Below, piece after piece: positions 7,235 to 15,377 of a stretch of 41,587 nucleotides of DNA. The notes beneath the pieces are model-generated. The model did not search any database, was not told the origin of the DNA, and was given only the letters and a program-made list of their open reading frames with translations. Made by a program: the position numbers and the translations under genes. This stretch comes from Egibacteraceae bacterium (GTDB taxonomy: Bacteria; Actinomycetota; Nitriliruptoria; Euzebyales; Egibacteraceae): assembly GCA_035540635.1 (NCBI GenBank), contig DATLGH010000086.1:1-41587 (forward strand). Direction: 5' to 3'. The stretch's first letter is position 1. Every line of letters begins with the position of its first letter.

Positions 7235-8035
7235 ATGTCAACCCTCGCGTTCGTGCTCACCGCCATGACGGCCGGTCTGCTCGCGCTCGCGTACTGGTGG
7301 ATCCGTCGCTGCAACCCCGCGGCGGCCCTCGACGGCCCGCCGTCCCTCGCGCTGCGCCCGCTGTCGACGGACTGCGAGATCGGGCGCCAGCTGCAGATGG
7401 CGTCCGCCGCGGGGGCGGCCGGCGCCGGCACCCCGCGCGGGTCGGGCGGCGGCGCGGGTGCCGCCACGGCACCCCAGCGCAAGAAGCCCACGGGGCCGTC
7501 CCGGCGGGCGTTCCTGCGGGGCTCGCTCGCGTTCGGCTGGCTCGGCGTCCTCGGCGGCTTCAGCGCGGCGTCACTCGCCTACCTCTGGCCGGACCTGCGC
7601 GGCGGGTTCGGCGCGGTGCTCGACGCGGGCGACGAGGAGGAGATCCTCGAGGACATCCGCTCCAACCGCGAGCCTTACGAGTTCGGCCCCGGCCGGACCT
7701 ACTTCGTCGAGTACAACGAGGCGGAGGACCCTGACGGCGTCTACGCCGACCTGACGAACGGCGCGCGCATCATGGCGCTGTACTGGACGTGCGTGCACCT
7801 CGGGTGCAAGGTCCCGTGGTGCGCGAGCGCGCAGTGGCTCGAGTGCGCCTGCCACGGCTCTGCGTACAACCGCTGGGGGGAGTACCAGGACGGACCCGCG
7901 CCGCGGGGCCTCGACCGGTTCCGCGTGGAGATCCAGGACGGGGTGGTCATGGTCGACACCTCGGTCGTCGTGAGCGGCCCCTCGCGAGGCGCCGGCGTGC
8001 TCGACCAGCCGCGCGAGGGCCCCAGTTGCATATAG
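7235..8035 (+). CDS. qcrA: Rieske [2Fe-2S] iron-sulfur subunit
   Basis: A 266-residue Rieske protein. Cluster box I is CVHLGC (Cys186, His188; Cys191 for the disulfide) and box II is CACHGS (Cys204 disulfide; Cys206 and His207 ligands). A twin-arginine-like SRRAFLRGS (89-97) sits just before the transmembrane anchor (~98-118), the usual Tat-dependent topology. An additional N-terminal hydrophobic segment (~1-22) and a Gly/Ala-rich linker precede it, so there may be two extra crossings, as in actinobacterial QcrA. AAGGAG at 7223-7228 marks the start. The protein passes electrons from menaquinol to the cytochrome c encoded next. Confidence 0.95.
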   Translation: MSTLAFVLTAMTAGLLALAYWWIRRCNPAAALDGPPSLALRPLSTDCEIGRQLQMASAAGAAGAGTPRGSGGGAGAATAPQRKKPTGPSRRAFLRGSLAFGWLGVLGGFSAASLAYLWPDLRGGFGAVLDAGDEEEILEDIRSNREPYEFGPGRTYFVEYNEAEDPDGVYADLTNGARIMALYWTCVHLGCKVPWCASAQWLECACHGSAYNRWGEYQDGPAPRGLDRFRVEIQDGVVMVDTSVVVSGPSRGAGVLDQPREGPSCI

Positions 8036-8078
8036 CGGCGGCCGGCTCGCCTCCCAAGCTGCGCAAAGGCAGACACCT

Positions 8079-9029
8079 GTGACCTCAACGACCCTCGCGG
8101 TGGCGATCCTCGCCCTCGCCGGCCTTGCGGTGCTCGGCTTCATCGTCGTGAACGCCCGCCGGCCGAAGCGGGCGTTCGAGGACGTGCCGCCGGCCATGCG
8201 TCCGGGGTACTCCGACGAGGAGCTCGAGAAGACCGTCATCGAGCGCTACATGGCGTGGGGCGTCGTGCTGACCTTGTTCTTCGCGGTGTTCTTCCCCCTC
8301 TACTGGCTGAACGAGACCCGCAGGCTCAACACCGAGCAGCAGAACTTCTACGTGCAGTCGGTGGTGCGCGGCGAGGAGGACTACCTCCTGCTGTGCTCGC
8401 AGTGCCACGGCAGCCAGGGCCAGGGCGGCGCCGCGTCCGCCCCGGACGACCCTGCGAGCGTGTGGCCGGCGCCTGCCCTGAACAACATCGTCGCGCGCTA
8501 CCAGGAAAACTCCAACATCACCGACATCGAGGACTTCATCATCTCCACGATCGAGCGTGGTCGTCCCGGCACCCCGATGCCCGCGTGGGGCCGCGCCTAC
8601 GACGGCCCCCTCGTCGACGAGCAGATACAGAACATCACGAACTGGATCCTCGCCCACCAGATCGACCCGGAGGAGGACCCGGAGGCGATCACCCAGGCCT
8701 CCGACGCCATCGGCGTCGGCGGTGAGGAGCTCTACCAGAACAACTGCGCGAAGTGTCACGGCGCGGCGCTCGAAGGCGGCGTCGCCCCGTCGCTCGTCGG
8801 GGTGTTCGAGCGGCACACCGAGGCGCAGGTCCTCGCCATCCTCCGCCACGGCATCTACGTGCCGACTGGGGCGATCATGCCGCCGTGGCAGGAGGGCTAC
8901 ACGTACGAGGGCGCCCGGTACACCGACAGCGCGCTACGGCGCATCGTCGAGTACATCCGGGCCCAGCAGCCGGCTGAGCCCCCCCAAGGTGACGAGGACG
9001 CCAGCCCCGGAGCGGTCGCGGCGCGGTAG
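8079..9029 (+). CDS. qcrC: Membrane-anchored dihaem cytochrome c subunit
   Basis: A 316-residue cytochrome c with two CXXCH sites, CSQCH (106-110) and CAKCH (223-227). Each is followed by a likely Met ligand (GTPMPAW, Met167; AIMPPWQ near the end). Hydrophobic segments at ~5-24 and ~60-78 anchor it in the membrane, with the haem domains outside. It should take electrons from the Rieske cluster and hand them to a terminal oxidase, which is not in this window. The GTG start (GTGACC) lies 43 bp after the Rieske stop and has no strong Shine-Dalgarno sequence. The C-terminal ~20 residues are acidic and Pro-rich. Maturation would use the System II genes downstream. Confidence 0.93.
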   Translation: MTSTTLAVAILALAGLAVLGFIVVNARRPKRAFEDVPPAMRPGYSDEELEKTVIERYMAWGVVLTLFFAVFFPLYWLNETRRLNTEQQNFYVQSVVRGEEDYLLLCSQCHGSQGQGGAASAPDDPASVWPAPALNNIVARYQENSNITDIEDFIISTIERGRPGTPMPAWGRAYDGPLVDEQIQNITNWILAHQIDPEEDPEAITQASDAIGVGGEELYQNNCAKCHGAALEGGVAPSLVGVFERHTEAQVLAILRHGIYVPTGAIMPPWQEGYTYEGARYTDSALRRIVEYIRAQQPAEPPQGDEDASPGAVAAR

Positions 9030-9056
9030 CGCGCCCAAGGCGGACAGGACGAGACG

Positions 9057-9926
9057 GTGCAGCTGCTCACAGACCTCACGATCTTCGGCGCGCAGGGCGT
9101 CCCGGGGACATCCCCCTCGGCCCGGCTCGCGGTCCCCCTCGGCATCCTCGTCTTCTACGGCAGCATCTACCTCCTGCTGCGCGCGAACCTCGGCACCCGT
9201 CGCGCGTACCTCGTCCTCGCCACGTCGTTCTTCGGCTTCATGATCATCATGAGCCTGTTCTGGACGCTCGGCGCACCCGGGACCCCCCAGGCGGCGGGCC
9301 CCACGTACCTGCCGACCCAGCCGTCGGATGCCTACCAGCCGACGTGGACGCCGTTCGCCGGCGACAGCCTCGTGGCCGAGCGTCCCGACTATGCGTTCGT
9401 GCAGGACTACCCCGACGGGTTCGGTGAGGTTCCCGAGGACTTCGCCCGCACCGGCAACGCCGGTGTGGAGTCCACCCTGAGCTTCTTCGCCGAGAGTGGC
9501 CGCCAGCCGGTCAGCGGCTTCGACTCCGACTGGGAGCCCGTGGAGGTTCTCTACGCCGAGGCGCCGAACGGCTTCCCGGTCGTGGCCGTCACCTTCCAGG
9601 AGCCGCCTCCGGAGGAGGGTGCCGAGGCGGAGGCCGGGGCGGAGCCGGACGCGGAAGCCGGGGGGGAGGCTGACGTCGAGGCCGCCCCTGAGGCCGAGGC
9701 CGAGGGCGACGACCCGGCGGGCGACCCCGCGGAGGAGCCGGAGACGGTTACGCTCTTCGCCTTCTACGACGAGGGGGCGCCGCTCTTCCCCGGGTTCGTG
9801 TTCATCGGCCTGTCGCTGCTCGGCTTCCTGCTGCACGCGGCCCTGCTGAACGCCGACGAGGGGCGGGAGCAGCGCGAGCTCGCCGAGCTGGCGCCCGAGG
9901 AGGAGAAGGTGCCCGCCGGCGCCTGA
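9057..9926 (+). CDS. Acidic membrane protein of the cytochrome bc operon, function unknown
   Basis: A 289-residue protein that I cannot assign to a family. Two transmembrane segments lie near the N-terminus (~24-41, ~49-69) and a third near the C-terminus (~248-268). Between them is an extracytoplasmic-looking domain. Residues ~185-240 form a very acidic Glu/Ala/Asp/Pro low-complexity tract. The gene starts at GTG 9057, 27 bp after the cytochrome c gene, in the same direction. By position it is a candidate accessory subunit of the cytochrome b/c complex. The acidic tract suggests a flexible spacer or adaptation to salt. Confidence 0.75.
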   Translation: MQLLTDLTIFGAQGVPGTSPSARLAVPLGILVFYGSIYLLLRANLGTRRAYLVLATSFFGFMIIMSLFWTLGAPGTPQAAGPTYLPTQPSDAYQPTWTPFAGDSLVAERPDYAFVQDYPDGFGEVPEDFARTGNAGVESTLSFFAESGRQPVSGFDSDWEPVEVLYAEAPNGFPVVAVTFQEPPPEEGAEAEAGAEPDAEAGGEADVEAAPEAEAEGDDPAGDPAEEPETVTLFAFYDEGAPLFPGFVFIGLSLLGFLLHAALLNADEGREQRELAELAPEEEKVPAGA

Positions 9927-9970
9927 GGGTCCCGCCCGCCCCGGCGGCCTGCGCCGGCTGGGGGGGCCAC

Positions 9971-9976
9971 TAAGAT
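9971..9976 (+). promoter_or_regulatory. -10 box for the TlpA-like lipoprotein gene
   Basis: TAAGAT fits TANNNT and lies 10 nt before ATG 9987, giving a near-leaderless start. It overlaps the other in-frame ATG (9975), which argues for initiation at 9987. A G+C-rich hairpin, CCGGCG (9941-9946) with CGCCGG (9952-9957), lies just upstream and could weakly end transcription of the preceding operon. Confidence 0.35.
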
Positions 9977-9986
9977 GGACGGTGCG

Positions 9987-10568
9987 ATGCGTCTCCTCTC
10001 GCTCCGCCGTCTCTTCCTGTGCGTGGCCCTCACCGTGGCGGTGACCGCATGCGGGGTCGGCGGTGGGCAGGAGTCGGCGGCCGGCCGCTTCGTCGAGGGT
10101 GCGGGCGCCGCCGTCTTCGCGGTGTCCGACCGCGAGCCGGCGCCGGCCGTGGCGGGGGAGACCCTCGACGGCGAGCACCTCGAACTCAGCGACCTCGAGG
10201 GACCCGTGCTCGTCAACTTCTGGGCCTCGTGGTGCGGGCCGTGCGTGCGGGAGGCCCCGCACCTCGCCGCCATCGCCGAGCAGTACGCGTCCCGGGGCCT
10301 GCACGTCGTCGGCGTCAACGTGAAGGACCAGTCGGTCGCCAACGCGCGGAGCTTCGAGCGCGACCACGCCATCCCCTACCCGTCCTGGTACGACGAGGCG
10401 GCGGTCATCGCCGCGTCGTTCGGGGGGATCGGGCCGGGCGCGCTGCCCTCCACGCTCCTGCTCGACGCCGAGCACCGGGTTGCGGTCCGGCTCTTCGGCG
10501 CGGTCACCGCGATGCAGCTCGCGCCGCACCTCGAGGAGCTGCTCGCCGAGGGCACCGGAGATGATTGA
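9987..10568 (+). CDS. TlpA/ResA-like thioredoxin lipoprotein
   Basis: A 193-residue predicted lipoprotein. It has an Arg-containing signal peptide (MRLLSLRRLFLCVALTVAV) followed by a VTAC lipobox with Cys22. The mature part is a thioredoxin fold with WCGPC (Cys83, Cys86) in VNFWASWCGPC and the cis-Pro stretch GALPSTLLLD. It overlaps ccdA by 8 bp, so the two are translationally coupled. CcdA would reduce this protein across the membrane, and it would reduce apocytochrome c for ResB/CcsA. An alternative ATG at 9975 adds four residues, but a -10-like box overlaps that codon. Confidence 0.9.
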   Translation: MRLLSLRRLFLCVALTVAVTACGVGGGQESAAGRFVEGAGAAVFAVSDREPAPAVAGETLDGEHLELSDLEGPVLVNFWASWCGPCVREAPHLAAIAEQYASRGLHVVGVNVKDQSVANARSFERDHAIPYPSWYDEAAVIAASFGGIGPGALPSTLLLDAEHRVAVRLFGAVTAMQLAPHLEELLAEGTGDD

Positions 10569-11340
10569 GTGCGCGAACGCCGTCTGCGCGCTCGTCACCG
10601 ACGCGAACGTCCTGCTCGCGGCGGCGGTGGCGTTCGCCGCCGGGGTCGTGTCGTTCGCCTCTCCCTGCGTCGTCCCGCTCGTCCCCGGTTACCTGTCCTA
10701 CATGACCGGCCTGTCGGGCGCGGAGCTCGCAACGGGGCAGGGCCACAACCGCCTGCGCGTCCTCGGCGGTGGGCTGCTGTTCACGCTCGGGTTCGCGGTG
10801 CCGTTCACCCTGCTCGGCCTCGTCGGCGCCACCCTCGCCGTCACCCTCCAGCACCGCCCCTGGCAGATCGCGATGGGCGTGCTCGTCGCGATCCTCGGGC
10901 TGGCCTTCACCGGTCTGCTGCCGTTCGACCTCCTCGAACGCGAACGGCGCATCAGCGACGTCGCCATCGACCGGGGGATGCTCGGGGCGATGCCCCTCGG
11001 GTTCGTGTTCGGCGTGGGCTGGGTGCCCTGCGTCGGTCCGGCGCTCGGCGCCATCCTCACCCTCGGCGCGGCCACGACGGCGGCCGGCGGCACACCGGTG
11101 CGCGGTGCGGTGCTCGCCTTCGTCTACGCGCTCGGCCTCGGACTGCCGTTCGTCCTCTTCGGGCTCGCCTTCCACCATGCCGGCGGCGCGCTCGGCTTTC
11201 TGCGCAGGAACGCGCGGGCGTTCCAGGTGGGGGGCGGGCTGATGCTCACGGCGGTGGGCGTGGCGATCGCCACGGGCCTGTGGGACCTGTTCATCGACGC
11301 GCTGCGCCCGATGATCCAGGGCTTCGAGCCGCCGATCTGA
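10561..11340 (+). CDS. ccdA: Cytochrome c biogenesis protein CcdA
   Basis: A 259-residue polytopic membrane protein of the CcdA/DsbD-transmembrane family with about six helices. The two redox cysteines are visible in SFASPCVVPLVPGY (Cys36) and GVGWVPCVGPALG (Cys157). It moves reducing equivalents from cytoplasmic thioredoxin to extracytoplasmic TlpA/ResA proteins. The ATG overlaps the end of the thioredoxin lipoprotein gene, which is the natural partner. The C-terminus ends shortly after the last helix. ATG 10561 was chosen because the upstream in-frame region lies inside the preceding gene. Confidence 0.94.
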   Translation: MIECANAVCALVTDANVLLAAAVAFAAGVVSFASPCVVPLVPGYLSYMTGLSGAELATGQGHNRLRVLGGGLLFTLGFAVPFTLLGLVGATLAVTLQHRPWQIAMGVLVAILGLAFTGLLPFDLLERERRISDVAIDRGMLGAMPLGFVFGVGWVPCVGPALGAILTLGAATTAAGGTPVRGAVLAFVYALGLGLPFVLFGLAFHHAGGALGFLRRNARAFQVGGGLMLTAVGVAIATGLWDLFIDALRPMIQGFEPPI

Positions 11341-11348
11341 CCGCGCTC

Positions 11349-11378
11349 ATGTACAGCAGCGACAGGCTCCCAAGGTGA
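11349..11378 (+). other. 9-codon minicistron between ccdA and resB
   Basis: ATG 11349 begins 8 nt after the ccdA stop. The nine codons read M-Y-S-S-D-R-L-P-R. Its TGA (11376-11378) overlaps the resB GTG (11375) as GTGA. resB has only a weak ribosome binding site, so re-initiation after this mini-ORF is plausible. Translation is unproven. Confidence 0.35.
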
Positions 11379-13000
11379 CCGAGACCACCGCGCCGGCCGA
11401 GACGCGCCCGCGCCCGCCGCACCCCGGCGGCGGCGGGCGCCTGCCGGTGATCCCGGGCCCATGGGAGACCGCCGTGCGGGCGTGGCGGCGGCTGCGCCGC
11501 ATGTCCACGGCGCTCATGCTGCTGTTCGCCCTGGCGGTGACGAGCATCCTCGCCACCTTCATCCCCCAGCAGCCGCTCGTGCCGACGACGGTGGCGGACT
11601 GGCGCACCGGTGAGGCGGGGCCCGGCGCGGCGGTGGCGCAGGCGTTCGACGCCCTGGGCCTCTTCGACGTCTTCGGCACGTGGTGGTTCACGGCCCTGAC
11701 CGTCCTGCTGTTCGTGAGCCTCACCGGCTGCCTCCTGCCCCGATGGCGCGCCTTCGCCCGGGTGGTGCGCCGCCGCCCCGTGGCCGGCCGCAACCTCACG
11801 CGCTTGACGAACCACCGCGAGATCGTGTCCGAGGCGACCCCCGACGCGGTGCTCGCCGCGGCAGACCGCCTGCTCGCCCGCAACCGCTTCCGGCGCCGGC
11901 GGCTGCCCGCCTCGCAGACCGCCTCGGGACGCCGGCAGGTCGCCGGCGAGCGCGGGCACTGGCGGGAAGGTGGCAGCCTCGTCTTCCACACCTCCTTCTA
12001 CCTGCTGCTCGCCGGCGCGGTGATCGCCCACACGTACGGCTTCACCGGGCAGCTCAACATCGTCGAGGGCTCGAGCTTCGCCGACACCCGCATCTCCTAC
12101 GGGCTGGCCCAGCCGGGCCGCTCGTTCGGCCTGGACGACCACCGGGGGTTCGTCGTCACCCTCGACGACTTCACCGTCCGGTACCACGACGCAGAGGTCG
12201 CCGGTGGCTGGCTGGCGAGCGACTTCGTGTCGACCATCACCATCAGCGAGGACGGCCGGGCGGTGCGCACCGAGCAGGTGCGCGTCAACCATCCCGTCAA
12301 GCACGACGGCATGAAGATCTACCAGGCGCGCTTCGGCATGGCGCCGCGCGTCGTCGTGCGCGCCGGGGACACGGTCGTCTTCGACGAGCGGGTCATGCTC
12401 TCCGACGCGGGCTCGGGGGTGTGGACCGGTGTGGCGAAGGTCTCCACCGGCGGGGGCAGCGGCGACGACGCACGCCCGCAGATCGCCCTCGACATGGTGT
12501 TCCTCGCCAACGCCGCCGTCGACGACAGCGGGGTGCCCTACAGCCGCTCACCCGAAGCGGACAACCCCCGCCTCATCGCCGACCTCTACGTCGGCGACCT
12601 CGGCCTCGAGCGGCCGGTTCCGGCGAGCGAGTTCGACCGGGAGGAGGGCACGCGGCTGGACCCACCGGCGATCCTCGCCGAGGGCGGATCGGCCGCCATG
12701 GCCGGGGGCAACCTCACCGTCGAGTTCCCCGAGCTCGCGATGTGGTCGGGTTTCCAGGTGAGCCACGCGCCCGCCCGGTGGCTGCTGCTGCTCGCCGGGA
12801 TGCTCATGCTCACCGGGCTGCTACCATCCCTCTACAGCTACCGGCGTCGGCTGTGGGTGGAGGCCTGTGAGGCCGACGGCCCCACCCGCGTGACGATCGC
12901 GGGGGTGGCCCTCCAGCGAAAGACCGCGTTCGCCGACGAGTTCGCCCGTCTCGCCGGCGAGCTCGAGTTCCAACTCCAGGTGAAGGAGAAGGCCGGCTGA
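11375..13000 (+). CDS. resB: Cytochrome c biogenesis protein ResB
   Basis: A 541-residue ResB family protein, part of the System II haem exporter and cytochrome c synthetase with CcsA. Three transmembrane helices in the N-terminal half (~45-65, ~102-120, ~200-220), a large extracytoplasmic domain (~225-480) containing NHPVKHDGMKIYQARFG, and a final helix (~482-505) followed by a cytoplasmic tail give the family layout. The start is GTG 11375, and the stop TGA overlaps the ccsA ATG by one base. The order thioredoxin-ccdA-resB-ccsA is the classical System II set. Confidence 0.93.
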   Translation: MTETTAPAETRPRPPHPGGGGRLPVIPGPWETAVRAWRRLRRMSTALMLLFALAVTSILATFIPQQPLVPTTVADWRTGEAGPGAAVAQAFDALGLFDVFGTWWFTALTVLLFVSLTGCLLPRWRAFARVVRRRPVAGRNLTRLTNHREIVSEATPDAVLAAADRLLARNRFRRRRLPASQTASGRRQVAGERGHWREGGSLVFHTSFYLLLAGAVIAHTYGFTGQLNIVEGSSFADTRISYGLAQPGRSFGLDDHRGFVVTLDDFTVRYHDAEVAGGWLASDFVSTITISEDGRAVRTEQVRVNHPVKHDGMKIYQARFGMAPRVVVRAGDTVVFDERVMLSDAGSGVWTGVAKVSTGGGSGDDARPQIALDMVFLANAAVDDSGVPYSRSPEADNPRLIADLYVGDLGLERPVPASEFDREEGTRLDPPAILAEGGSAAMAGGNLTVEFPELAMWSGFQVSHAPARWLLLLAGMLMLTGLLPSLYSYRRRLWVEACEADGPTRVTIAGVALQRKTAFADEFARLAGELEFQLQVKEKAG

Positions 13001-14148
13001 TGGTCAACACGGCGCTCGCCGAGACGTCCACCACCCTCTTCCACGCGGCGTTCCTCACCTACATCGTCGCCATGGTCGGGTACTTCTTCCGCCTCGCGTT
13101 CACCCACGTGCGGGCCGACGGCACGGCGGCCGGCACCCGTGCCGGCACCCGCGTCGGCCAGCTCGGCACCGCCCTCGCAGTGCTCGGCGTCGCCCTGCAC
13201 GCGGGCAGCGTCCTCACGCGCGGCTTGTCGGTCATGCGCGTCCCGCTCGGCAACATGTACGAGTACTCCTCGTTCATGGCCCTCGTCGCCATCGCCGTCG
13301 GTCTCCTCGTCGTCCAGCGGCGGATGGGCTACGGCCACGTCATGGGCTTCGTGCTCGCTGCCGGGATCCTCATGATGGCCTCGGGCCTGCTGCTGTTCGT
13401 CGAGGCCAGCCCGGTCATGCCGGCCCTGCAGAGCTACTGGCTGAAGATCCACGTGTCGTCGATGATGGCCTCCGGCGCGATCTTCATGGTCGCCTTCGCG
13501 GTCACGGCGCTCTACCTCGTCAAGGACACGGCCGAGCGCCGGGTCTTCCGCCAGGGGCGCATCGGGGCGTCGTCGGTCGGGGCGGCGAAGGTCGCGCCGC
13601 CCGAGGAGGACCGGCCCCCGGGCTACGAGGCGGACGGTGACCTCGACGGTCGTGGTCCGCTCGCGGCCCTCGCGCAACGCGACGTCCTGTCGCCGGTGCT
13701 GTTCCCGGTCGTGCCGTTCCTCGTCGTCGGCGTGTTCACCCTCGTGGTATGGCGCGCGCCGGCCGCGGCGCTCATCGCATCGAGCGTGGCGGCGCTGCTC
13801 GGCACCGCCGCCTGGTACGCCGTGCCGACGCTGCCGTCGGCCGCCCGGCTCGACAACCTCGCCTACCGCGTCATCGCGTTCGGCTTCCCGATCTTCACCT
13901 TCGGGGTCATCGCCGGGGCGATCTGGGCGGAGGAGGCATGGGGCCGCTACTGGGGCTGGGACCCGAAGGAGACCGGCTCGTTCTTCACGTGGACGCTCTA
14001 CGCGGCCTACCTGCACGCCCGCTCGACGGTGGGTTGGCGCGGCCGGCGGGCCGCCTGGGTGGCGGTGACCGCCTTCGTGGCGCTCATGGTCACCTACTAC
14101 GCGGTGAACCTCTGGGTCGTCGGCCTGCACTCCTACGCGGGCGTGTAG
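13000..14148 (+). CDS. ccsA: Cytochrome c synthase subunit CcsA (CcsB/ResC type)
   Basis: A 382-residue polytopic membrane protein with the WWD-type haem-handling signature WGRYWGWDPKET (about 310-321). Conserved His residues flank it in hydrophobic loops (LKIHVSSMM at ~150; the terminal VVGLHSYAGV). It is the haem-presenting partner of ResB and attaches haem to CXXCH cysteines outside the membrane. A cytoplasmic Ala/Gly/Pro loop (~185-215) is longer than usual. The start codon ATG shares one base with the resB stop (TGATG), so the pair is translated together. Confidence 0.94.
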   Translation: MVNTALAETSTTLFHAAFLTYIVAMVGYFFRLAFTHVRADGTAAGTRAGTRVGQLGTALAVLGVALHAGSVLTRGLSVMRVPLGNMYEYSSFMALVAIAVGLLVVQRRMGYGHVMGFVLAAGILMMASGLLLFVEASPVMPALQSYWLKIHVSSMMASGAIFMVAFAVTALYLVKDTAERRVFRQGRIGASSVGAAKVAPPEEDRPPGYEADGDLDGRGPLAALAQRDVLSPVLFPVVPFLVVGVFTLVVWRAPAAALIASSVAALLGTAAWYAVPTLPSAARLDNLAYRVIAFGFPIFTFGVIAGAIWAEEAWGRYWGWDPKETGSFFTWTLYAAYLHARSTVGWRGRRAAWVAVTAFVALMVTYYAVNLWVVGLHSYAGV

Positions 14149-14154
14149 GTCCCT

Positions 14155-15090
14155 TTGGCGGCGCTCTTCGGGCTCCTCGCCGCCGCCGGGTACGGGACCG
14201 CCGACTTCCTCGGCGGATGGGCGTCCCGGCGTGAGGGCGTCCTACCGGTGGTGCTCGGGTCCCAGGCGGCGGGGCTCGTGGCCCTGCTCGTCGTGCTCGT
14301 CCCTTCGACGGCGGGGACACCGACGGCCGCGGCGCTCGGGTGGGGGAGCGCCGCGGGCACGATGGTCGCCCTGGGCCTCGTCGTCTACCTCCGCGCGCTC
14401 GCCGGCGCCCGCATGGGTGTCGTGGCGCCGACGACGTCGGTGGTGACGGTGGCCCTGCCCGTGTGCGTCGGCCTGCTGCTCGGCGAGCAGCCCTCGACCC
14501 TCCAGCTCGCCGGGATCGCCGTCGCGGTCGCCGCTGTGGCGCTCGTGTCGCTCGCGCCCGCCCCGGCCGGTGACCCTGTCGCCGTCGCGCCCGCGGGCCC
14601 CTGCCCCCCCGCGGTCGCACCGGCTGTCCCGCCGGCCGTCCCCTGCTCGCCGGACCAGGCGGGCGGGCGGCGCGGCGCACGTCCTCCCGGAGTCGTCGGC
14701 GCGCTCGCGTCCGGTGTGCTGTTCGGCCTCTTCTTCGTCTTCATGGACCGCGCCGGGCCCGGGTCGGCACTGTGGCCGTTGCTCGCCGCCAACGTCGCCT
14801 CGTTCGCTGTCGTCGCCGGGGTCGTGGCGGCGAGACGTCGACCGTGGCGCCCGGGGGCGGGCTCCCTGCCCGCGATCGTCGGCGCGGGCGTGATCGGCAC
14901 CGCCGCGAGCCTCGCGTTCCTGCTCGCCGTGCGCCGGGGCATGCTGTCGCTCGCCAGCGTGCTCGCGTCCCTGTCACCGGCGACGACGGTCGTCCTCGCC
15001 CGAATCGTCGTGCGTGAGCGCCTGGCGCCGCTCCAGCTCGCCGGGCTCGGCGCAGCCGTCGCCGGGGTCGCGCTCATCGGGGCCGGCTGA
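14155..15090 (+). CDS. EamA/DMT-superfamily transporter
   Basis: A 311-residue integral membrane protein with about ten predicted helices in two repeats of five. The repeats are divided by a Pro/Ala-rich cytoplasmic linker (~140-175). Features such as GYGTADFLGGW in helix 1 and RERLAPLQLAGLGAAVAGV near the end are typical of drug/metabolite transporters of the EamA family. The substrate is unknown. The TTG start at 14155 is 6 bp after the ccsA stop, with no obvious ribosome binding site, so translation probably depends on ccsA. It may simply ride on the cytochrome c operon. Confidence 0.85.
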   Translation: MAALFGLLAAAGYGTADFLGGWASRREGVLPVVLGSQAAGLVALLVVLVPSTAGTPTAAALGWGSAAGTMVALGLVVYLRALAGARMGVVAPTTSVVTVALPVCVGLLLGEQPSTLQLAGIAVAVAAVALVSLAPAPAGDPVAVAPAGPCPPAVAPAVPPAVPCSPDQAGGRRGARPPGVVGALASGVLFGLFFVFMDRAGPGSALWPLLAANVASFAVVAGVVAARRRPWRPGAGSLPAIVGAGVIGTAASLAFLLAVRRGMLSLASVLASLSPATTVVLARIVVRERLAPLQLAGLGAAVAGVALIGAG

Positions 15091-15129
15091 CGGGGCGCCG
15101 CCCGTCGCCGGGCGGGGGCACCGCCGGCC
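15081..15129. terminator. Stem-loops between converging genes
   Basis: An outer stem GGCCGGC (15081-15087) with GCCGGCC (15123-15129) encloses GACGGG (15089-15094) with CCCGTC (15101-15106). It sits exactly between the converging EamA gene and the small minus-strand gene. There is no T-tract, but G+C-rich stems without one are common actinobacterial terminators. Confidence 0.4.
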
Positions 15130-15130
15130 G

Positions 15131-15349
15131 CTACTCCTCGTCGAGCAGGTGCGCCGGAGGAGGCGGCAGGTCGGTGCGGGGAAGGCTCGCCCGGTCGACG
15201 GCGTCCGCGCCGTCCTCGGGGCACACCGGCTCCCATGGGTGCAGCAGCCGCCGGCAGCGTGGACAGGCGCGCTCGTCGAGGTCGACCTCGAGGCCCGAAC
15301 CGCCGCCGGGGCGCTCGTCGTTGGTGGGTTTCCTGGCGAAGATGCCCAT
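15131..15349 (-). CDS. Small zinc-ribbon-like protein, function unknown
   Basis: A 72-residue protein with CPRC (about residues 29-32) and a later CPED, spaced like half of a zinc ribbon, and Pro-rich at the C-terminus. I do not recognise a family. Its ATG (15349) lies exactly 6 nt after TAGACT (15361-15356, minus strand), which fits a leaderless mRNA. This is the main reason to accept so short a gene. It lies downstream of the minus-strand ATPase, but has its own likely promoter. Confidence 0.6.
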   Translation of the reverse strand: MGIFARKPTNDERPGGGSGLEVDLDERACPRCRRLLHPWEPVCPEDGADAVDRASLPRTDLPPPPAHLLDEE

Positions 15350-15355
15350 CGGCCC

Positions 15356-15361
15356 AGTCTA
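15356..15361 (-). promoter_or_regulatory. -10 box TAGACT for the 72-residue protein
   Basis: On the minus strand TAGACT is followed by GGGCCG and then ATG, which puts the expected transcription start at the start codon. The same box and 6-8 nt spacing recur at several other starts in the window. No clear -35 is visible. Confidence 0.45.
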
Positions 15362-15377
15362 GGGGGCGGGGCATCCT

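Noticed and set aside
9941-9957. Strong terminator after the cytochrome bc operon
   Set aside because: The stem is only 6 bp and there is no T-tract; readthrough into the thioredoxin lipoprotein gene is likely.
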